A stretch of DNA of 64,000 bases from CADCUY01 sp964242735 (GTDB lineage: Bacteria; Actinomycetota; Actinomycetes; Actinomycetales; Quadrisphaeraceae), in assembly GCA_964242735.1 (NCBI GenBank), contig CAXTAK010000002.1, positions 62,001 through 126,000 on the forward strand, read 5' to 3'. Below are positions 47,157 through 59,340 of the stretch, piece after piece (position 1 is the first letter of the stretch; each line of letters begins with the position of its first letter). The notes beneath the pieces are model-generated. The model was not told where the DNA came from and searched no databases. It saw nothing but the letters and a program-made list of their open reading frames with translations. The position numbers were made by a program, and so were the translations under genes.

Positions 47157-48745
47157 GCGCCATCCTCGGGGTCACCCCCCGCCACGCGCTGCGGCGCACC
47201 GTCGACACGGTGGTGCCCGGGCGCATCCGCACCGTCGCCGGGCCCACCGACCACGTCGTGGTCGTCGGGGCCGGGCTGGCGGGCCTGTCCGCGGCGATGC
47301 GCCTCGCGGGGGCCGGCCGGAGGGTCACCGTGGTCGAGCGGGAGCTGGTGCCCGGGGGGCGCGCCGGGCGGATCACGACCCCGGTGCCCGGTGGGGAGTA
47401 CCGGTTCGACACGGGTCCGACGGTGCTGACGATGCCCGACCTGGTCGCGGACTGCTTCGACGCGCTCGGGGAGGAGGTGGAGGACTGGATCGTCCTGGAG
47501 CCGCTGGACCCGCTGTACCGGGCGCGGTACGCCGACGGCAGCCACCTCGACGTCCACGCCGACGCCGACGCGATGGCGGAGGAGATCACCCGCGTCGTCG
47601 GCCCGGCCGAGGCCGACGGGTACCGGCGGTTCGTCGCGCACGTCGGCAAGCTGTACCGCGCGGAGATGAAGAGCTTCATCGACCGCAACATCGACTCGCC
47701 GCTGTCCCTGGTCGGCACCGACATGGCGCGCCTGTTCGCCCTGGGCGGCTTCTCGCGGATGTCGCGCCTGGTGGAGCGGTTCCTGAAGGACGAGCGCACC
47801 CAGAAGGTGTTCTCCTTCCAGGCCCTCTACGCCGGGGTGTCCCCGCAGCAGGCGCTGGGCATCTACGCCGTCATCGCCTACATGGACTCCGTGGCCGGGG
47901 TGGTCACCGCCCGCGGGGGCGTGCACTCCATCCCCGTCGGGATGGCGGCGGCGGCGGCCAAGCACGGGGTCGAGTTCCGCTACGGGACGACGGTGGCGTC
48001 GGTGGAGCACTCCGGGGGCCGCGCCACCGCGGTGCTCACCACAGACGGCGAGCGCATCGCGTGCGACGCGCTGGTGCTCAACCCCGACCTGCCCGTCGCC
48101 TACAGCGAGCTGCTCGGCACGCCGCTGCGGCGCATCGCGCCGCTGACGTTCTCGCCGTCGTGCTACCTCATGCTCGTCGGCTCCAGCGCCTCCTACCCGG
48201 GGTCGGCGCACCACACGATCCTGTTCGGGCGCAGCTGGAAGGAGGTCTTCTCCGAGCTCACCGGTGGGCGGCTGATGTCGGACCCCAGCATCCTGCTGTC
48301 GACCCCGACGGTCTCGGACCCCACCCTGGCGCCCCCCGGCAAGCAGGTCTACTACGTGCTGTTCCCCACCCCGTCGCTGTCGGCGGGCGCCAAGCACGGG
48401 TTGGACTGGAAGCGCATCGGTCCCGCGTACCGCAGCCACGTCATCGAGACCCTCGAGCGGCGCGGCTACGAGGGGTTCGGGGACGGCATCGAGGTCGAGC
48501 ACGTCACCGACCCCCTCGACTGGCAGGCGCAGGGCATGGCGGACGGCGCGCCGTTCGCCTCTTCGCACCTGTTCCGCCAGACCGGGCCGTTCCGGCCGGG
48601 CAACCTGTGGGGGGAGAACGTGGTCTTCACCGGCTCGGGCACCCAGCCCGGCGTGGGGGTGCCGATGGTGCTGGTCTCCGGCCGCCTGGCCGCCGAGCGG
48701 ATCACCGGCATCGACCCCGCGTACCGATCGCGGGCGTGGCGCTAG
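47153..48745 (+). CDS. crtI: Phytoene desaturase CrtI
   Basis: This FAD-dependent enzyme converts phytoene to lycopene or a near product. The 530-residue protein has an N-terminal extension of about 30 residues, then VVVVGAGLAGLSAAMRLAGAG, the PGGRAG motif, FDTGPTVLTMPDL, GGVHSIPVGMA and the C-terminal FTGSGTQPGVGVPMVLVSGRLAAERI. The ATG overlaps the crtE stop by 4 nt and the stop overlaps crtB by 10 nt, so crtE-crtI-crtB form one operon. Confidence 0.93.
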   Translation: MSAILGVTPRHALRRTVDTVVPGRIRTVAGPTDHVVVVGAGLAGLSAAMRLAGAGRRVTVVERELVPGGRAGRITTPVPGGEYRFDTGPTVLTMPDLVADCFDALGEEVEDWIVLEPLDPLYRARYADGSHLDVHADADAMAEEITRVVGPAEADGYRRFVAHVGKLYRAEMKSFIDRNIDSPLSLVGTDMARLFALGGFSRMSRLVERFLKDERTQKVFSFQALYAGVSPQQALGIYAVIAYMDSVAGVVTARGGVHSIPVGMAAAAAKHGVEFRYGTTVASVEHSGGRATAVLTTDGERIACDALVLNPDLPVAYSELLGTPLRRIAPLTFSPSCYLMLVGSSASYPGSAHHTILFGRSWKEVFSELTGGRLMSDPSILLSTPTVSDPTLAPPGKQVYYVLFPTPSLSAGAKHGLDWKRIGPAYRSHVIETLERRGYEGFGDGIEVEHVTDPLDWQAQGMADGAPFASSHLFRQTGPFRPGNLWGENVVFTGSGTQPGVGVPMVLVSGRLAAERITGIDPAYRSRAWR

Positions 48746-49692
48746 CGCGCCCGGCCGGCTCCTCGTCCCTGGACGCCGCCGGCGTCGCCGACCCGCAGCT
48801 GCGCTCGGACCTGCTGGTGTGCCGCGCCCTGCACGCGGCGCACGGGCGCACGTACTTCCTGGCCACGGCGCTGCTGCCGCCGGCGAAGCGTCCGTGGGTG
48901 TGGGCGTTGTACGGGTTCGCCCGCTACGCCGACGAGTTCGTCGACTCCCTCACCACCCCGGACCCCGGCGCGCTCCTGGCGTGGGGGTCGGCGTTCACCG
49001 CGGCGCTGCGCACCGGTGAGGCGCAGGACCCGGTGGGGCGGGCGATGCTCGCCACCGTCCGCCGGTGGTCGATCCCGGAGGAGACGGTGACGGCGTTCCT
49101 GGCCTCGATGCGCGCCGACATCACCCGCACGTCCTACGCGACCTACGCCGACCTCGAGGAGTACATGTACGGGTCGGCGTCGGTGATCGGGCTGCAGATG
49201 CTGCCCGTGCTGGAGCCCCTGCCCGGCCTGGAGGCGGCGGCCGCGGTGCGCGCGCGGCTGCTGGGGGAGGCGTTCCAGATGGCGAACTTCATCCGCGACG
49301 TCGGGGAGGACCTCGACCGGGGCCGCACCTACCTGCCCGACGACGCGATGGCCGCCGCCGGGGTCACCCGCGCGGAGCTGTTCGAGGGGCGGCGCACCGG
49401 GGTGGTGACCCCGGGGATCAGGGCGCTGCTGGAGGGCGAGGTAGCGCGCACCCGGGAGCTGTACGCCCGCGCGGAACCGGGCATCGCCATGCTGCACCCG
49501 ACCTCGCGCGACGCCATCGCGTGCGCGTTCCGCCTGTACGGCGGCATCCTCGACGCGGTGGAGGCGGCGGAGTTCCGGGTGCTCCGCCAGCGGGTCGCGG
49601 TGGGGCTGCCCGCGCGCCTGGCCGTGGCGGGGCCCGCGCTGCTGCGCGCCCGGCGCGCGCGGCGCGACGAGAGGGCCTGGCAGCGGGCCTGA
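48736..49692 (+). CDS. crtB: Phytoene synthase CrtB
   Basis: CrtB condenses two GGPP molecules to phytoene. The 318-residue protein shows the family motifs RTYFLATALLPPAKRPWVWALYGFARYADEFVD-type start, with the first Asp-rich motif ADEFVD, then EEYMYGSASVIGLQM and the second motif RDVGEDLDRGRTYLP. The GTG at 48736 overlaps the crtI stop by 10 nt; no canonical alternative lies nearby. Beyond its stop on the other strand lies a decayed AbiEi-like gene. Confidence 0.93.
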   Translation: MALARPAGSSSLDAAGVADPQLRSDLLVCRALHAAHGRTYFLATALLPPAKRPWVWALYGFARYADEFVDSLTTPDPGALLAWGSAFTAALRTGEAQDPVGRAMLATVRRWSIPEETVTAFLASMRADITRTSYATYADLEEYMYGSASVIGLQMLPVLEPLPGLEAAAAVRARLLGEAFQMANFIRDVGEDLDRGRTYLPDDAMAAAGVTRAELFEGRRTGVVTPGIRALLEGEVARTRELYARAEPGIAMLHPTSRDAIACAFRLYGGILDAVEAAEFRVLRQRVAVGLPARLAVAGPALLRARRARRDERAWQRA

Positions 49693-50245
49693 GCCGCGCG
49701 GCGACCCGCGCCAGTGACTCCAGTCCGGACACGGCCCGGGAGGCCACCAGCGACAGCACCTGCCGCCACGCCGGGTCGCGCTGACCACCCGCCGTCAGCA
49801 GCTCGGCCCAGGTGCACCGGCGCTCACGCAGCGCGTGGTCGACGGCGCCCACCGCGACCGCCGCCGGAGCGCAGTGCGCCAGTGACACCGGGGCGGCCAC
49901 CACGTCGAGGTGGCCGCTGAGCGGGAGCCCCACCCGGTGCACCGCCGCGCTCGGCCAGCAGCGCTCCGAGCCGCGGGCCGCGCGAACGTGCGACCGTTCG
50001 TCGCGGCCCAGCACGGTGATGCCGTGGTCTTCGAGGGCGTCGGCGCAGCTCAGCACCCCACCGACGGCCGCCGCGGCCAGCCGGGCTGGTGTGCAGACCG
50101 CCAGGGCGTACAGCCCAGGGGCGGGTCTGTCCACCCTCCCGCCGTCCACCGCCGCGGCGAGGGCCCGCTGCGTGACACCCAGGCGCCGCAGTGCGACGCA
50201 GCGCGCCGCGCCGCCGAGCTCGCCGACGGCTCGCACGGGGTCCAC
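49690..50245 (-). pseudogene. Truncated AbiEi-like / DUF559-type protein remnant
   Basis: From a GTG at 50245 the frame encodes a winged-helix-like N-terminus (VALRRLGVTQRALAAAVDGGRVDRPAPGLYAL) typical of AbiEi-type antitoxin and DUF559 fusion proteins. It continues through AALAVCT-like and SGLESLARV segments. The expected C-terminal nuclease-like domain is missing: at about 49692 the frame runs into antisense crtB with no family sequence. I read it as a 3'-truncated remnant. An intact short protein ending by chance within crtB cannot be excluded. Confidence 0.55.
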
Positions 50246-50514
50246 GGCGGGGAGCCTTCCGGACCTGGCCGCCGCCACACGGGACGAGGCGGGCCGTCTG
50301 TGGACGGCGACCGCTCGGCGAGCGGGCTGTGGACGGCACTGCGCCCGCGTCAGGATCCTGCAGGAGGCGGCGACACGCCGGCGTGATGACATCCCCGTGC
50401 GGCGCGGCGCCCACTCACGCAGCGTCTCGACGCGGCATGCCCGCCCGCGCTCGCGCCGCTCCGGGCACCCGCCCAGCGGCGTGCGGCCCGCGCGCCGGCC
50501 CCCACCGGCGCTGC
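50246..50514. other. Intergenic spacer with no recognised gene
   Basis: Between the AbiEi-like remnant and the dehydrogenase stop, all frames give Arg/Pro/Ala-rich shadow translations with no family motif. A short AGGATCCT palindrome occurs near 50352. Nothing else is supported. Confidence 0.5.
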
Positions 50515-51767
<1,253 letters not shown>

Positions 51768-51768
<1 letters not shown>

Positions 51769-52187
51769 CAGAACAGCAGGACCTGGGCGCGGCGGCGCAC
51801 GGGCGAGATCCGGTTCGCGCGCAGCGCGGCGACCGGCGTGCTGCCCAGCGACTCGTCGTGGGTGAAGAGCCACCGCAGCGCCTCGGCGTCGGAGTAGCCG
51901 CTGTCGGCGAGCACGGTGAGCGTGCCGGGCAGGGACACCATCGGCTCGGGGTCGACCAGCGCCCGCGGCACCCGCAGGACCTTCGGGCGGCCCCGGCGCA
52001 CCCCGACCAGCACCCGGTCGTCGAGCAGCCGGCGCACGCGCGAGACGTCGCTGCGCAGGATCCCGACCAGGTCCGGCACCGTCGCCCACGCCTCGTCCCC
52101 TCCGACGAGGGTCTCGAGGTCGATGAGCGCTGCCTCCTCCGTCGCCGCGCCAGGGTCGCCCGCAGCGGTCGGGTCCGGGGAGCTCAT
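51768..52187 (-). CDS. Rv2175c-like DNA-binding protein
   Basis: The 139-residue protein has a helix-turn-helix-like region (VPDLVGILRSDVSRVRRLLDDRVLVGVRRGRPKVLRVPRAL) and the C-terminal family pattern SDAEALRWLFTHDESLGSTPVAALRANR...RRRAQVL. It resembles M. tuberculosis Rv2175c, a DNA-binding protein phosphorylated by the neighbouring kinase PknL. A PASTA kinase lies two genes away here. The ATG at 52187 has the degenerate -10 CAGGCT 6 nt upstream. Its target sites are unknown. It is coupled to the downstream dehydrogenase. Confidence 0.8.
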
Positions 52188-52275
52188 GGGGCGAGCCTGC
52201 CACGGCCGGGCGGCGCGGTGCCGGTGGTGTTGGGCTGCTGCGCCGCCGACACGCCCCACGCACTCGTGCACTCTG

Positions 52276-52290
52276 ACCACATCTGTCACA
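52276..52290 (+). promoter_or_regulatory. MtrA-like repeat pair upstream of the LysM transglycosylase
   Basis: ACCACA (52276) and GTCACA (52285) start 9 bp apart, the same phasing as the array upstream of sepF. It lies about 40 bp upstream of the ATG at 52329. The first unit is degenerate, so this is a weak site. Confidence 0.35.
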
Positions 52291-52328
52291 GTGGCCCCGA
52301 CAGCAACATCCGATGGCAGGAGACGCCC

Positions 52329-53285
52329 ATGAGCAGTCCGCAACGCCCCGCCTCCGCTCTGGTGGTGGCGATCGGCGCCACCGCCGTCGCCGGCATCGCC
52401 GGGGCGCCCACCGCCGCGGCAGCGGAGTCCGGGGGGGCCGTCCACGTCGTCACCGAGGGCGAGACCCTGGGTCACATCGCCCTGCGCAACCGCACCACGG
52501 TCGGCGCCATCGCCGCGGCCAACGCGGTGCCGACGCCGGGCCTGATCCAGGTGGGCCAGCGCCTCGTGCTGCCGCCGCCCCCGACACCGGCACCCGACCC
52601 GGCGGCGGCGCCGCCCGCGCCGCCGCCCGCCCCCACGGTCACCGTGGCCGCCGACGACACCCTCGGCCACATCGCCGCCCGCGCCGGGATCACCCTGGAG
52701 GCCCTGCTGGCCAGCAGCGGGCTCGACCGGGCCGCACCGATCCGTCCGGGCCAGCAGGTCACCCTGCCGGCCCCACCGCCGCCGCCAGCACCGGCACCGG
52801 TCGCCAGCACCTTCGCCGGGCGCACCTACCCCCCCGAGGTCACGGCGGCCGCCACGGCCAACCGCGACGCGCTGGCGGCGCGCGGCGTCCCCTCGCGGGA
52901 CGACATGAGGTCGCTGATCACCACCACCGCCCTGCAGATGGGCGTCGAACCCGCGCTCGCCCTGGCCGTCGCCCACCAGGAGTCGGGCTTCAACGCTGCC
53001 GCGGTCTCCCCCGCCAACGCCGTCGGCGCCATGCAGGTCATCCCCTCCTCGGGCCGCTGGGCCTCCACCCTGGTCGGCCGCGACCTCGACCTGCTCGACC
53101 CCACCGACAACACCGTCGCGGGCGTCGCCATCCTGCGCTCGCTCCTGGGCTCCACCGGCGGCGACGTGGCCACGGCCGTCGCCGGCTACTACCAGGGGCT
53201 GGCCAGCGTGCGCCGCAACGGCCTGTACGACGACACGCGCCGCTACGCGGCCAACGTGCAGACCCTCGCGGCGCGGTACCGGTGA
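52329..53285 (+). CDS. Secreted LysM-lytic transglycosylase
   Basis: The 318-residue protein has a signal peptide ending near TAAAAES (about residue 35). Two LysM peptidoglycan-binding domains follow (about 39-82 and 103-145; VTEGETLGHIALRNR and VAADDTLGHIAARAG), separated by Pro/Ala linkers. The C-terminal SLT-type domain has its catalytic glutamate at 218 in AHQESGFN and then NAVGAMQVIPSSGRWA. It cleaves glycan strands outside the cell. The ATG has AGGAGA 5 nt upstream. It lies between the Rv2175c-like gene (divergent) and the PASTA kinase, which senses cell-wall fragments. Confidence 0.9.
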   Translation: MSSPQRPASALVVAIGATAVAGIAGAPTAAAAESGGAVHVVTEGETLGHIALRNRTTVGAIAAANAVPTPGLIQVGQRLVLPPPPTPAPDPAAAPPAPPPAPTVTVAADDTLGHIAARAGITLEALLASSGLDRAAPIRPGQQVTLPAPPPPPAPAPVASTFAGRTYPPEVTAAATANRDALAARGVPSRDDMRSLITTTALQMGVEPALALAVAHQESGFNAAAVSPANAVGAMQVIPSSGRWASTLVGRDLDLLDPTDNTVAGVAILRSLLGSTGGDVATAVAGYYQGLASVRRNGLYDDTRRYAANVQTLAARYR

Positions 53286-53341
53286 GCGGCTGGCTCGGGG
53301 GGGCGCGCGGCGCCCGAGGCCGCCGCGACGCCGGTCGACCG

Positions 53342-53347
53342 TAGACT
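53342..53347 (+). promoter_or_regulatory. -10 element of leaderless PASTA-kinase promoter
   Basis: TAGACT lies 6 nt before the GTG at 53354, with no Shine-Dalgarno. The hexamer is identical to that of the LON-domain gene. Confidence 0.5.
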
Positions 53348-53353
53348 CCGCCG

Positions 53354-55321
<1,968 letters not shown>

Positions 55322-55473
55322 CCGGGTGCGTGCCCGGTGACGGCCGCGCGCTCCACCGGATCCGCCGACGAGTGGTCGGTAGAGGTCAGGGTCCGGTGCC
55401 GACGGAGCAGCACCTGTCCGGACGCACCGGGACTGCTGCGCGCACGACGCAGGACGCGACATCGGCGGCGGGG

Positions 55474-55880
55474 AGGTGCACCTCCTGTGCCGTCGTGGGC
55501 CCGACAGGCCGAGGCCGGTGTGGTGCACGAGGACGAGACCGTCGTGGTCTCCGTGGACCTGGACCCCGTCACACCCGGCCACCTCCTCGTCGTGCCACGC
55601 GAGCACGCGGTGGGTCTCGAAGACCTCGATGGAGCCACCAGCGATCACGTCTGGTCGGTCATGACGTGGCACGAGCCTCGCGACGCTCGAGCGTGCGCTG
55701 CGAGGGGATCGACATCCTCCCCTGTGACGGCGAAGCCGCCTTCCAGACGGTCGTCCACTTCCACCTCCACGTCATCCCCCGCTGCGCAGGGGACGGCTGG
55801 GTCCTCAGGGCCGAGTCGCCAGAGCGCGAGAGGTCGCTCCTCGACAGCAACGCGCAGGCGATCGAGGACGCTGTCACGTT
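55474..55880 (+). pseudogene. Frameshifted HIT-family hydrolase
   Basis: HIT-family sequence is spread over two reading frames. It begins with CTSCAVVGPT in one frame. It shifts near 55505 to EAGVVHEDETVVVSVDLDPVTPGHLLVVPREH. It shifts back near 55665 to SVRCEGIDILPCDGEAAFQ and the active-site HFHLHVIPR. An intact protein would be a nucleotide hydrolase or transferase with an HxHxH site. No start codon fits the first segment. At least two indels and an adjacent transposase relic indicate a dead gene, though sequencing errors could account for part of it. Positions 55322-55473 hold nothing recognisable. Confidence 0.7.
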
Positions 55881-55914
55881 GAGGGGCCGACTGGTCGATC
55901 CCGCTCCTGCCGCC

Positions 55915-56200
55915 GTCGAGAGGGACGCCCGACCACGCCGCTCGTCGTCCCACCCGACTCGGCGGGCCTCGACGTGGTGGTTCCGGCTGGGAGTGCGCGC
56001 GGCGGCCGCCTGGCCCGGTTCTCGTGGGCGGAGACGGGCACGACCACCGCAGCCACCGGGAGGCCCGTCACGTCGACGGCGACGACACGCTTCGTGCCCT
56101 CGGTGCGGCCGCAGGGACCGCTTCGGTCGTGGACGGTGGACCCACCGTTCGAGGCGCCGCGGGCCAGGTGGGTGTCGATGACGATCACCGAGCAGGAAGG
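55915..56200 (-). mobile_element. IS5-type transposase relic
   Basis: The minus strand encodes VIVIDTHLARGASNGG, HDRSGPCGRTEGTKR and AVDVTGLPV followed by SAHENRA (about 56012-56197). This is a stretch typical of IS5-group DDE transposases found in actinobacteria. A further piece, RVGWDDERR, lies in another frame near 55935-55960. Both ends of the transposase and any terminal inverted repeats are missing, so the element is dead. It sits between the broken HIT gene and the mannosidase. Confidence 0.7.
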
Positions 56201-56231
56201 CGCCCCGCGAGCCCCTCTGGCCCCGGCGGCC

Positions 56232-59200
56232 TCACCCCCGCCGGAAGCGCAGCGTCGCGATCTGGAACGGCCGCAGCGCCACGGCGACGCCGTCACCGGT
56301 GGGGTCGGCGTCCACCAGCGCTCGCGGCGTGGCCACCGGCCGCTCCAGCAGGTCGGTCTCGAGGACCCCCGCGACCTCGAACGCCGTGCTCAGCCGCGCC
56401 CGCGCCCGGCCGCCGAGCGCCTCGTACAGGCGCACCACGACGTCCCCGCTGCGGTCCTCGGCGAGCTTGACCGCCTCGACCACCACCCCCTCGCCCTCGA
56501 CCGCGACCAGCGGCTCGGGCGCCGCACCGCCGGTGACGGCGCGCGCCGGCAGGTTCATCCGGTACCCCTCCCGCACCGCCTCCCCGATGCCCGCCCCCAC
56601 GAGCAGGGAGGCGCGCAGCACGTGCTCGCCGCGGTCGGCGTCGGGGTCGGGGAACATCGGGGCGCGCAGCAGCGACAGGCGCACCGTGGTCGTCGTCCCC
56701 CCGTCGGCGCGCGTGGAGCGCCCGATGTCATGGCCGTAGGTGGAGTCGTTGGCCACCGCCACCCCGTACCCGGGCTCCGCCACGTGCACCCAGCGGTGCG
56801 CGCACGTCTCGAAGCGCGCGACGTCCCACGAGGTGTTGGTGTGCGTGGCGCGCAGCACGTGCCCGAACTGCACCTCCGAGGCGGCCCGGTCGGCGTGCAC
56901 GTCGATCGGGAAGGCGAGCTTGAGCAGGTGCTGGCGCTCCTGCCAGTCCAGGCGCAGCTCCAGCTCCACCGCCGCGGACCCGGCGGCGAGGGTGATGCGC
57001 TGCTCCAGCGTCGACCTGGCGGCGGCGCCGCTGGTGGCGAAGCTGCGGCGCACGGCCACCACCACCGCCTCGGGGGTGTCCTGCACGAGTTCCACCGACT
57101 CGGCCTCGCGCAGCTCGACGACGTGGCGGCGGTAGTGCTCGTCGACGTCCCACGCGTCCCACTGGGTCGGGACGTCGCGGTGCAGCTGCAGGAGCCCGCC
57201 CGCGGCGCCGGGCGCGAGCACCTCGCGGTCCGCGGCGAGGTCGCGCACGGAGGCGAGCAGCCCGTCGGCGTCCACGACGACCCGCACCCGGCCGTTGTCG
57301 AGGACGAAGCCGCCGGCGGCCGCCTGCGCGGTCGCCCCGGAGGGCGCGCTCACCGGCGCCCCGCCCATCGCGGGCAGCGCCCCCACCGGGTGCGGCGCGG
57401 CGTTGAAGGCCAGAGCCTCCTCACCGGGGCCGGTGAGGGCCCCCAGGGCGTCGGCGATGACGTCCTCGAGGGTGGTGGCGACCTCGGCGTAGTTCGCCTC
57501 GGCGTCGCGGTGCACCCAGGCGATGGAGGAGCCGGGGAGGATGTCGTGGAACTGCTGCAGCAGCACCGTGTGCCAGGTCCGCTCCAGCACCTCGTAGGGG
57601 TAGGGCGCACCGCGCTGGACGTGCGCGGCGGCCGCCCACAGCTCGGCCTCGCGCAGCAGGTGCTCGCTGCGGCGGTTGCCGCGCTTGGTGCGCGCCTGGG
57701 AGGTGTAGGTGCCGCGGTGGAACTCCAGGTACAGCTCACCGCTCCACACCGGCGGGTCGGGGTACTGCTCCTGCGCCTGCTCGAAGAACTCCGCCGGCGC
57801 GGCCACCCGCACCCGCGGGCTGCCCTCGAGGTCGGCGGTGCGCGCCGCGGCCGCCATCATCTCGCGGGTCGGCCCACCACCGCCGTCACCCCACCCGAAG
57901 GGCACCAGGGACAGGTCCGTGCGCGCCTTCTCGGCGAACTGCCGCTCCGCGCGGGCCAGCTCAGCGCCGCTCAGCTCGGAGTTGTACGTGTCCACGGGGG
58001 GGAAGTGGGTGAAGATCCGCGTCCCGTCGATGCCCTCCCACCAGAAGGTGTGGTGCGGCATCCGGTTGGTCTCGTTCCACGACGTCTTCTGCGTCAGGAA
58101 GTACCTGGCTCCGGCGGCGGCGGCGATCTGCGGCAGGGCGGCGCTGTAGCCGAAGGAGTCCGGGAGCCACACCTCCAGCGGATCGACGCCGAGCTCCTCC
58201 GCGAAGAAGCGCTTGCCGGCGACGAACTGGCGGGCCAGGGCCTCCCCCCCGGGCATGTTCGTGTCGGACTCCACCCACATCCCGCCCACGGGCACGAAGC
58301 GCCCCTGCGCCACCCGCTCCTTGAGGCGCTCGAACAGCTCCGGGTGGCTGTCGCGGACCCACGCGTACTGCTGCGCGGAGGAGCACGCGAAGACCAGGTC
58401 GGGGTCCTCGTCCATCAGGGCGAGCACGTTGGAGAACGTGCGCGCGCACTTGCGCACCGTCTCGCGCACCGGCCACAGCCACGCGGAGTCGATGTGGGCG
58501 TGGCCGACGGCGACCACCCGGTGCGCGCTGGCCTCCGCCGGGGAGGCCAGGGCCGGCGCCAGCACCGCGCGGCCCGCGGCGGCGGTGCCCGCGACGTCCC
58601 AAGGGTCGACGGCGTCGACGAGGTCGTCCAGCGCCCGCAGCACCCTCGCCGCGCGGGTGCGGCCCGGGGGCAGCTGCGCGAGCAGGCCGCGCAGGGTCCA
58701 CACGTCCTGCGCCAGCTCCCACACCGCGACGTCGCGCCCGACGAGGTCCGCGCCGCCGAAGCGGTAGATCGGCTCGGTGCCGGCGGTGGAGCGGTCACCC
58801 ATCGGGGTGGGCAGGTAGTCCGAGGCGCCGGCGACGTCGGGGTTGGCGGAGGCCTCGAGCCACACGTCCACCGAGGTGGCGCCACCGGGGACGGGGAGGT
58901 GCCGGTTGCGCGGGTGCAGGCCCTTGATGATGGTGCCGTCGGGGCGGTACGCGGTCGCCTCGGCCTGGAAGCCGGGGCCGGCGCCGGTGAACCCGAGGTC
59001 GACGACGACCTCGCGGACCAGTCCCTCCTGCGGCGCCCCCGCGGGCACCTCCCCGGTGACGTGCAGCCACGTGGTCGCCCACGGCGGCCCCCAAGCCTGC
59101 CCGGGCACCAGCGGGGCGCCGTGCTCGGCGGCAGCGGCGACGGCCTCGGCGAAGGGCACCGGCTCGCCGGGGGCCTGCCACGCGGTCACGGTCAGCGCGG

Positions 59201-59285
59201 TGGCCGTGCGGTGCAGCGCCGGGGTGAGGCGCTCGGTCACGAAGCGCTCGAGGCGTCGCAGGACCAGGACGGTGTCGTCGTGCAC
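56232..59285 (-). CDS. GH38 alpha-mannosidase
   Basis: The enzyme hydrolyses alpha-mannosides and depends on a divalent metal. The 1017-residue protein has an N-terminal beta domain, then the metal-binding motif GHAHIDSAWLWP (His262, His264, Asp266), FVPVGGMWVESDTNMPGGE, and the nucleophile region LPDSFGYSAALPQI (Asp376). TSWNETNRMPHHTFWWEGIDG and the C-terminal GH38 beta domains follow. No signal peptide is visible, so it probably acts in the cytoplasm on imported oligosaccharides. The GTG start lies 56 nt after the permease gene stop, making it the last gene of the sugar ABC operon. Confidence 0.93.
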   Translation of the reverse strand: MHDDTVLVLRRLERFVTERLTPALHRTATALTVTAWQAPGEPVPFAEAVAAAAEHGAPLVPGQAWGPPWATTWLHVTGEVPAGAPQEGLVREVVVDLGFTGAGPGFQAEATAYRPDGTIIKGLHPRNRHLPVPGGATSVDVWLEASANPDVAGASDYLPTPMGDRSTAGTEPIYRFGGADLVGRDVAVWELAQDVWTLRGLLAQLPPGRTRAARVLRALDDLVDAVDPWDVAGTAAAGRAVLAPALASPAEASAHRVVAVGHAHIDSAWLWPVRETVRKCARTFSNVLALMDEDPDLVFACSSAQQYAWVRDSHPELFERLKERVAQGRFVPVGGMWVESDTNMPGGEALARQFVAGKRFFAEELGVDPLEVWLPDSFGYSAALPQIAAAAGARYFLTQKTSWNETNRMPHHTFWWEGIDGTRIFTHFPPVDTYNSELSGAELARAERQFAEKARTDLSLVPFGWGDGGGGPTREMMAAAARTADLEGSPRVRVAAPAEFFEQAQEQYPDPPVWSGELYLEFHRGTYTSQARTKRGNRRSEHLLREAELWAAAAHVQRGAPYPYEVLERTWHTVLLQQFHDILPGSSIAWVHRDAEANYAEVATTLEDVIADALGALTGPGEEALAFNAAPHPVGALPAMGGAPVSAPSGATAQAAAGGFVLDNGRVRVVVDADGLLASVRDLAADREVLAPGAAGGLLQLHRDVPTQWDAWDVDEHYRRHVVELREAESVELVQDTPEAVVVAVRRSFATSGAAARSTLEQRITLAAGSAAVELELRLDWQERQHLLKLAFPIDVHADRAASEVQFGHVLRATHTNTSWDVARFETCAHRWVHVAEPGYGVAVANDSTYGHDIGRSTRADGGTTTTVRLSLLRAPMFPDPDADRGEHVLRASLLVGAGIGEAVREGYRMNLPARAVTGGAAPEPLVAVEGEGVVVEAVKLAEDRSGDVVVRLYEALGGRARARLSTAFEVAGVLETDLLERPVATPRALVDADPTGDGVAVALRPFQIATLRFRRG

Positions 59286-59340
59286 GGGGTCTCCCGTCGA
59301 GGGGTGGGTGCGGTGGTGACTGCAGTGCTCGGCGGGGCCC

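Noticed and set aside
55337..55882. A 181-codon frame as an intact gene
   Set aside because: HIT family motifs switch frame twice within it, and the active-site HFHLH lies in another frame.
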